From positions 1 through 35,254 of the forward strand of contig PNKH01000082.1 of the NCBI GenBank assembly GCA_013822345.1: a DNA stretch of 35,254 bases. The letters run 5' to 3'. Shown here one piece after another: positions 31,040-35,254 of this stretch; positions within the stretch are counted from its first letter, which is position 1; every line of letters begins with the position of its first letter. The notes under the pieces were generated by a model. It did no database searches, had not been told where the DNA came from, and saw nothing but the letters and a program-made list of their open reading frames with translations. The DNA comes from Isosphaera sp. (GTDB taxonomy: Bacteria; Planctomycetota; Planctomycetia; Gemmatales; Gemmataceae). The position numbers were made by a program, and so were the translations under genes.

Positions 31040-32040
31040 GGCTCGGCTTCCTCGAACTCCCGCCGGACGAGCGCCGCCTGTACGTCGAGCAGGCGGCGCT
31101 CCGGCGGAACGCGTCCGCCGTGGTCCTGGAGAAGGACTTCTGGGTGTGCTGGCTCTTGGGCGTGCTGTTCGGGTCGGAGTTCGCCGGGAGCTTGGTGTTC
31201 AAGGGCGGCACCTCGCTGTCGAAGGTGTTCGGCGTCATCGAGCGGTTCTCGGAAGACATCGACCTGTCGCTCGCGCCGGAGTTCCTCAAGCTCCCGGAAG
31301 CCGGGACGAGCCGCACCCAGGCGAACAAGTGGATGACGAAGGCCGAGGCCGCGTGCGGGGAGGCGGTGCGGGTGCAGATTGCGCCCGCGCTCGAGGCAGC
31401 GGTTGAGGCGGTGCTCGGGAAGAGGGGCGGCGGGTGGTTCGAGTACCTGACGGACCCTAACACGAAGTCGCCGGTCCTCCTGTTCCACTACCCGTCGGCG
31501 CAACCGCCGGGGTTCGAGTACCTGAAGCGTTCGGTGAAGCTCGAGTTCGGTTCGCTCACCGACCAGCAGCCGGTGGGCCGCCACCCGGTTCGGCCGTGGT
31601 TGGCCGACGCCCTGCCCGCCGCATTTCCCGACTGGCGGTGCGAGGTCGTCGCGCTGGAGGTGGAGCGGAGCTTCTGGGAGAAGGCGACGATCCTCCACAC
31701 GGAGTACCACCGGCCGGCCGAGAGGCCGACGCCCGACCGCTTCTCCCGGCACTACGCGGACACGGCGGCGCTCGCCCGGCACCCCGCGGCGGCCGGTGCG
31801 ATCGACCGGCACGACCTCCGCGACCGCGTCGTCGTGTGGAAGGGGCAGTTCTTCGGCAGCTCGTGGGCGAGCTACGACCTCGCGAAACCCGGGACGTTTC
31901 GGCTCGTACCGCCGGCCGCCCGCAGGGCCGCACTCCGGCGCGACTACGAGGCGATGCGGGACATGTACCTGACGGAGCCCGCCACGTTCGACGAGGTGTT
32001 GGCGGTCTTGGCGGAGGTCGAGCAACGCATCAACGGGTAA
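31036..32040 (+). CDS. abiEii: AbiEii-type nucleotidyltransferase toxin
   Basis: A 334-residue protein of the AbiEii/AbiGii toxin family, nucleotidyltransferases that add nucleotides to tRNA acceptor ends or otherwise stop growth and abort phage infection. Motifs: EKDFWVCWLLG (32-42), LVFKGGTSLSKVFG (the GGTSLSK fingerprint, about 53-66), and FSEDIDLSL (71-79) with the two metal-binding Asp. Further on, ERSFWEKATILHTEYHR carries the conserved Lys of motif III. All catalytic positions I know of are present. The ATG at 31036-31038 overlaps the antitoxin TGA (ATGA). Upstream the frame is open to 30994, but that would lie within the antitoxin gene. A hairpin follows about 90 bp downstream. Confidence 0.88.
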   Translation: MRLGFLELPPDERRLYVEQAALRRNASAVVLEKDFWVCWLLGVLFGSEFAGSLVFKGGTSLSKVFGVIERFSEDIDLSLAPEFLKLPEAGTSRTQANKWMTKAEAACGEAVRVQIAPALEAAVEAVLGKRGGGWFEYLTDPNTKSPVLLFHYPSAQPPGFEYLKRSVKLEFGSLTDQQPVGRHPVRPWLADALPAAFPDWRCEVVALEVERSFWEKATILHTEYHRPAERPTPDRFSRHYADTAALARHPAAAGAIDRHDLRDRVVVWKGQFFGSSWASYDLAKPGTFRLVPPAARRAALRRDYEAMRDMYLTEPATFDEVLAVLAEVEQRING

Positions 32041-32130
32041 GGTGAGACCGCCGGCTGGAACGCGGCATAGAAGCCCCGCTGACCTTACTCGAAGAGGCGT
32101 GGCCGCCCGCCCCGCCGCTGGCACCGGTTC

Positions 32131-32164
32131 CTCCACCCCGACAGAACTCGTAAGCGGGGTGGAG
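32131..32164 (+). terminator. Hairpin downstream of abiEii
   Basis: CTCCACCCCG (32131-32140) and CGGGGTGGAG (32155-32164) are perfect 10-bp inverted repeats around a 14-nt loop, 90 bp after the toxin stop. There is no T-run, so it could be a Rho-dependent or bidirectional terminator or only a stability element. The rest of 32041-32299 shows no convincing gene on either strand. Confidence 0.4.
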
Positions 32165-32299
32165 CGTAGTTGCAGTGGCGGGTCGGTTGACGGGACGGCA
32201 CAAAGATCGCGGCGAGCGGTCCGACTCGGCGGCTCCGAAAAGCTGCGGCGAGCCGGTAGTCCCTGACGGCCGGCTGTGAACCACCGCTTGTACAGGTCA

Positions 32300-32327
32300 T
32301 TGCCTTACGCGGGGTGCCGGATACATT
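32300..32327 (+). promoter_or_regulatory. Possible promoter of the Cys/His-rich exported protein gene
   Basis: TTGCCT (32300-32305) and TACATT (32322-32327) are 16 bp apart and lie 37 bp upstream of the GTG at 32365. The match to a housekeeping promoter is moderate. It supports a start after 32327 rather than the GTG at 32314. Confidence 0.35.
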
Positions 32328-32364
32328 AAGGGCGGTAATCTCGGCGAAGAGGGCGGGCGTTTCC

Positions 32365-32862
32365 GTGCGAGCGGTCCTTTCCCTATACCTGGTGTTCGCC
32401 ACGGCCGCCGGCCCCGTGCTGTGCTGTTGCACCACCTCGCACGCGTTCGACTTCCTGTCCGCCGCGTATTCCCCTCGCCCCGAGAGTTCGACCGCGAAAC
32501 CTGGCCACCAGTGCTGCCACCCGCCCGCCGGAAAGGTGGCCGGGCACCGGCACCACGCCGACCGGGCATCGGCGTCATCGCAGGAGCCGTCGCCTGGCCC
32601 GAAAGCCCCGACCGAGCCCGCCCGCCACTGTCCGTGCCAAGAACACGGGCGATCGGCGACCGTCGCCGTCGCGGCCGAGCAGTCGCGGGCACACTCGACC
32701 GCCCGCGACCTCACAACGCCGACCGAACCCGCGACGGCCTGCGGCTGGGATCCCTCGGCCTGTTCGGGCCGGCTCATCCGCGGCCCGTCCTCGTTCGGCT
32801 CCAATCTGCCCTTCCTCACGTCTGCCGAGCGGCTTTACGCTCACCATGCGCTTCGCTGCTAG
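32365..32862 (+). CDS. Exported Cys/His-rich protein
   Basis: A 165-residue protein from a GTG at 32365. The signal peptide is VRAVLSLYLVFATAAGPVLC, leading directly into CCCTTSH, so it could be a lipoprotein or begin with a metal-binding Cys cluster. The mature part has CxxxC/His patterns (HQCCHPPAGKVAGHRHHADR, RHCPCQEHG) and is otherwise Ser/Pro/Ala-rich and probably disordered. No family is recognised. Its composition, and the copper-type genes that follow on the same strand, suggest a periplasmic metal-binding role, echoing the His-rich protein at 21050-21523. The frame is open to a GTG at 32314, but the promoter position and signal peptide favour 32365. Confidence that it is a real gene is moderate. 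Confidence 0.6.
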   Translation: MRAVLSLYLVFATAAGPVLCCCTTSHAFDFLSAAYSPRPESSTAKPGHQCCHPPAGKVAGHRHHADRASASSQEPSPGPKAPTEPARHCPCQEHGRSATVAVAAEQSRAHSTARDLTTPTEPATACGWDPSACSGRLIRGPSSFGSNLPFLTSAERLYAHHALRC

Positions 32863-32900
32863 CAGGTCCCACCCCGATGTTGGCCGGGTGTGTCGGTCCG

Positions 32901-32917
32901 GCGGGACGAAGTCCCGC
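32901..32917 (+). terminator. Short hairpin after the Cys/His-rich gene
   Basis: GCGGGAC and GTCCCGC flank a GAA loop, 38 bp after the stop at 32862. A GC-rich 7-bp stem without a U-tract gives only weak support as a terminator. The remaining 32918-33143 has no gene I can support; a TTGACG near 33074 lacks a matching -10. Confidence 0.35.
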
Positions 32918-33143
32918 TCCCCGGCCCGCCCCGTTCGCTAGCATCCACCTTTCACGGCGTAGGGGTCGTACCCCGATCTCCTCCGGCACACACGGGCCGG
33001 GCGTCCCCTCAGTCCCGTCCGGCTGATTATCGCCGCAAGGCCCCCCTCCGGGCTCGATCGCTGTCATCCCGGTTTGACGTGAATGGCCCTGCGGGTGCTC
33101 CCCGCGCGGCACACCGCCTCCGCTGGTTTTGGGGACACACAGC

Positions 33144-34040
33144 ATGAGCAAGAAGTCGCGGGGGAGCGGGGGCAGACCGTTCCGCCCCGAGCCGTCCCCC
33201 GGGCGGCGGTGGGCGGCCCGCGCCGCGTTGATCGCGGCCGCGGTCGGCCTCGTCCTCGCGGTGTGCGTCCTGGTGTGCATGAGCATCGTCCGGAACGCCG
33301 CACGCCCCCCGGACGCGCCGGGCGGTGACCAGCACGACCACCCGCCCGGGCCGCACGGCGGGACCATCGTCGCCGTCGGCCGGGAGAACCGGTTCCACGC
33401 CGAGGCCGTGTTCGAGCGGTCGGGGGCGGTCCGGCTGTACACCTACGGCGAGGACGAGTCCCGGGTGTTCGCGGCCGAGGCGCAGCCGATCACGGCCACC
33501 GTCCGGAGGCACGGCGACAAGGCGGAATTCACCGTCCACCTGGCACCCGAGCCCCAGCCGGGCGACCCGCCGGGGAAGGCGTCCCGGTACGTCGGCCGGC
33601 TGCCGAAGGAGGCGACCGGCGGGCGGCTCGAACTCGTCGTGCCGTCGATGGTGATCGCCGGCGACCGGTACTGGTTCACCGTCCCGAGCGGCAGGGAGTG
33701 GCACCCCGACCCGATGCCGGCGAAGGTCACCGAGGAGGCGGAGCGGACGCTCTACCTGACGCCGGGCGGGAAGTACACGGCGGACGACATCCGGGCGAAC
33801 GGCGGGGTGACCGCGTCGGAGAAGTTCAAAGGGGCGCAGGCCGAGCACGACGCGAAGCCGAAGCCGGGCGACCGGATCTGCCCGGTGTCGCTGACGAAGG
33901 CGAACCCGAAGTTCGCCTGGGTGATCGGGGGGAAGGAGTACCAGTTCTGCTGCCCGCCGTGCGTGGACGAGTTCGTGCGGAAGGCCAAGGAAAAGCCGGA
34001 CGAAGTGAAGCCGCCGGAGAGCTACGTTCAGCCGCCGTAA
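33144..34040 (+). CDS. Membrane-anchored protein with C-terminal TRASH-type metal-binding domain
   Basis: A 298-residue protein. A basic N-terminus is followed by one membrane helix (ALIAAAVGLVLAVCVLVCMS), placing the rest outside the cytoplasm. A His stretch GGDQHDHPPGPHGGTIVAVG resembles the start of the lipoprotein at 14078-14560 (HGHGHGPNGG), as does the following beta-rich segment (FHAEAVFERSGAVRLYTYGE, then LELVVPS). The C-terminus, DRICPVSLTKANPKFAWVIG then QFCCPPCVDEFVRKAKEKPD, has the Cys-x19-20-Cys-x2-Cys spacing of TRASH/YHS domains, known for copper and other metals. The ATG at 33144-33146 starts MSKKSRGSGG. It lies in line with the Cys-rich copper protein downstream and probably acts in periplasmic metal capture. 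It may be a fusion of the His-lipoprotein domain with TRASH. Confidence 0.78.
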   Translation: MSKKSRGSGGRPFRPEPSPGRRWAARAALIAAAVGLVLAVCVLVCMSIVRNAARPPDAPGGDQHDHPPGPHGGTIVAVGRENRFHAEAVFERSGAVRLYTYGEDESRVFAAEAQPITATVRRHGDKAEFTVHLAPEPQPGDPPGKASRYVGRLPKEATGGRLELVVPSMVIAGDRYWFTVPSGREWHPDPMPAKVTEEAERTLYLTPGGKYTADDIRANGGVTASEKFKGAQAEHDAKPKPGDRICPVSLTKANPKFAWVIGGKEYQFCCPPCVDEFVRKAKEKPDEVKPPESYVQPP

Positions 34041-34204
34041 CGCGAAGGCCGGGGCGACACGGACGGCACGAGACGTGCCCAGGTAAGCGGAGATACGCAA
34101 GCCATCACGCATGTGTGCGAAACTGTCCCACTCGCTGTGGGAGCGGTGTGCGGGCCCGGCACGGGGCCGGGTCCGCGAGAGTCCCAGTTGCTCGGAGGTG
34201 TCAG

Positions 34205-34654
34205 ATGAACCGTCGAGATGCGTTGACCACGATGGGGGTGACCGCCGCCGGGCTGGCCACCCTGTCCACGGCCGCGACCGCCGCGGCCCAGGAGAAGAAG
34301 GACGACCACCACGCCCACTTCACGAAGTGCGCGAAGGCCTGCGCCGACTGCCAGATCCAGTGCGACATGTGCTTCGCCCACTGCAAGGGGCTGCTCGCCG
34401 CGGGGAAGAAGGAGCACGAGAAGACGACCCAGCTCTGCGTGGACTGCGCCGAGTGCTGTAAGCTCGCCGCCACCCTGACCGCCCGGATGAGCCCGCTCGC
34501 GGCCGAGGCCTGCGACTGCTGCGCGAAGTGCTGCGACAAGTGCGCCGAGGCGTGCGAGAAGTTCCCGGACGACAAGCACATGGTCGAGTGCGCGAAGTCC
34601 TGCCGGGACTGCGCCAAGGCGTGTCGGGAGATGATCCAGCACCTGAAGCACTGA
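34205..34654 (+). CDS. Four-helix-bundle Cys-rich copper storage protein (Csp-like), Tat-exported
   Basis: A 149-residue protein. MNRRDALTTMGVTAAGLATL is a twin-arginine signal, so it is exported folded, as for Csp1. The mature part is four Cys-lined helices: KCAKACADCQIQCDMCFAHC, TQLCVDCAECCKLAATL, EACDCCAKCCDKCAEACEKF and VECAKSCRDCAKACREM. I count 21 Cys, most spaced i, i+3/i+4 so that they point into the bundle, as in proteins that store many Cu(I) ions as thiolates. His residues near the N-terminus (DDHHAHFTK) may act as entry ligands. The ATG at 34205-34207 follows CTCGGAGGTGTC, a strong ribosome-binding site. It would buffer periplasmic copper together with its Met-rich and TRASH neighbours. 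Confidence 0.88.
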   Translation: MNRRDALTTMGVTAAGLATLSTAATAAAQEKKDDHHAHFTKCAKACADCQIQCDMCFAHCKGLLAAGKKEHEKTTQLCVDCAECCKLAATLTARMSPLAAEACDCCAKCCDKCAEACEKFPDDKHMVECAKSCRDCAKACREMIQHLKH

Positions 34655-34676
34655 CCGCCAGCCGATGTGACGGCTG

Positions 34677-34706
34677 CCGGGTGGCCCGGTGTAAGGGGCC
34701 ACCCGG
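34677..34706 (+). terminator. Hairpin after the copper-storage gene
   Basis: CCGGGTGGCC (34677-34686) and GGCCACCCGG (34697-34706) are perfect inverted repeats around a 10-nt loop, 22 bp past the stop codon. Only TTCGGATT follows, so termination would be partial, which would allow lower expression of the next gene. Confidence 0.5.
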
Positions 34707-34769
34707 TTCGGATTCCCCGGCGGCGGTCTGAGGCATCGGATCGCCGCCTCCCCACTCGGAGGTGTCTTC

Positions 34770-35254
34770 ATGACTTGGTTGCAATCCCCCCGAAGCAAGT
34801 ACGCCACCGTGGGCCTCGGCTCGGCACTCCTCGGCTTCCTGGTCGCCTGGCCGCTTTTCGCGGCGGGCCAGGACAAGAAGGATCCGCCCCCCGACCCCAA
34901 ACACGCCCACCCGGCGGACAAGGCCGCCGACCCGAACAAGGACTTGGTTGAGCAGATCAAGCTGCTCCAGGCGAAGGTGGTCCGCCTCGAAGCGGCCGTG
35001 GCCAAGATCGCCCCGCCGGCCGGCGGCATGGGCGGGATGCCCGGGATGGGGATGAGCGGGATGCCCGGCATGGGCATGGGCGGGTCGAAGGGCGGCGGGA
35101 TGCCCGGCATGGACAACATGATGATGGGGAACATGCCCGGGATGGGCGGCGGGTCCGGGGGGATGCCGGGGATGAGCGGCTCCGGCGGCGGGATGATGAT
35201 GATGGACGACATGGACATGATGGGCATGGGTAGCATGGGCGGGTCGAAGGGGAT
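34770..35254 (+). CDS. Exported Met/Gly-rich protein (partial, cut by the window edge)
   Basis: Open from the ATG at 34770-34772 to the end of the window (161 complete codons). The N-terminus has a hydrophobic export segment (YATVGLGSALLGFLVAWPLF ending near AAGQ). A charged linker with KHAHPADK follows, then a coiled-coil-like heptad segment (DLVEQIKLLQAKVVRLEAAV). From residue about 88 the sequence is a low-complexity array of GMPGM, GMGM, MMMG and MMMMDDMDMM units with more than 30 Met. Met-rich repeats bind Cu(I)/Ag(I) in the periplasm in other systems. The gene is led by CTCGGAGGTGTC, the same 12 nt as precede the copper-storage gene, so the two are probably coordinated. The C-terminus and total length are unknown. 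Met-rich low-complexity sequence could alternatively have a structural role. Confidence 0.75.
   Translation, partial: MTWLQSPRSKYATVGLGSALLGFLVAWPLFAAGQDKKDPPPDPKHAHPADKAADPNKDLVEQIKLLQAKVVRLEAAVAKIAPPAGGMGGMPGMGMSGMPGMGMGGSKGGGMPGMDNMMMGNMPGMGGGSGGMPGMSGSGGGMMMMDDMDMMGMGSMGGSKG

Noticed and set aside
32085-32819. A 244-codon minus-strand frame over the Cys/His-rich gene region
   Set aside because: It has no recognisable pattern, and the opposite strand shows a signal peptide and metal-type Cys/His clusters.

Overview
The window is GC-rich, densely coded DNA of a type I associate with Planctomycetes of the Gemmata group. This is inferred from the gene families: a DUF932 protein with a giant helicase-methylase, the style of the integrase and transposase remnants, and a twin-arginine Cys-rich copper-storage protein. 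No rRNA, tRNA or CRISPR array was found.

Layout, left to right. (1) 40-1977, minus strand: deoC, the collapsed remains of a ROK-family sugar-kinase gene, and a GntR/HutC-type regulator with a recognisable promoter and palindromic operator. (2) 2013-2850: three broken genes packed together (transposase, DUF1348/NTF2-like, C-terminus of a sigma-54 activator), followed by about 600 bp without a gene. (3) 3472-12400: an accessory module resembling those of plasmids and integrative elements. It holds an HNH endonuclease, a small hypothetical, a DUF932 protein, a beta-class DNA methyltransferase overlapping a ~1690-residue methylase-helicase, and a small helical protein. Two directly repeated ~75-bp elements (5957-6032 and 12554-12627) bracket the methyltransferase-helicase part. 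(4) 13001-21523, minus strand: a heavy-metal efflux operon reading His-rich secreted protein, outer-membrane channel lipoprotein, membrane-fusion protein, RND pump, His-tract lipoprotein, DmeF-like CDF transporter. (5) 21716-32040: a defence/mobile island. It starts with a decayed tyrosine recombinase. Next is a four-gene ubiquitin-like conjugation cassette (E1, JAMM isopeptidase, E2, tandem Ubl). A strong terminator hairpin separates this from an overlapping three-gene unit: sigma-like factor, XRE-like protein, and an ImmA/IrrE metallopeptidase fused to a UvrD helicase and AddB-like Fe-S domain. Divergent from that unit is an AbiEi/AbiEii toxin-antitoxin pair. (6) 32365-35254, plus strand: a second metal cluster with a Cys/His-rich exported protein, a membrane-anchored TRASH-domain protein, a Tat-exported four-helix Cys-rich copper protein, and a Met/Gly-rich protein cut by the window edge.

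How they fit: the efflux operon and the right-hand Cys/His/Met-rich proteins look like export and periplasmic sequestration of copper or related metals, now separated by the ~10-kb defence island. The most interesting content is that island. A complete bacterial ubiquitination-like pathway (Ubl, E1, E2, deubiquitinase, all with recognisable active-site residues) lies beside a translationally coupled sigma/XRE/peptidase-helicase unit. I infer an antiphage or stress-triggered role from architecture and neighbours only; no function is shown by the sequence.
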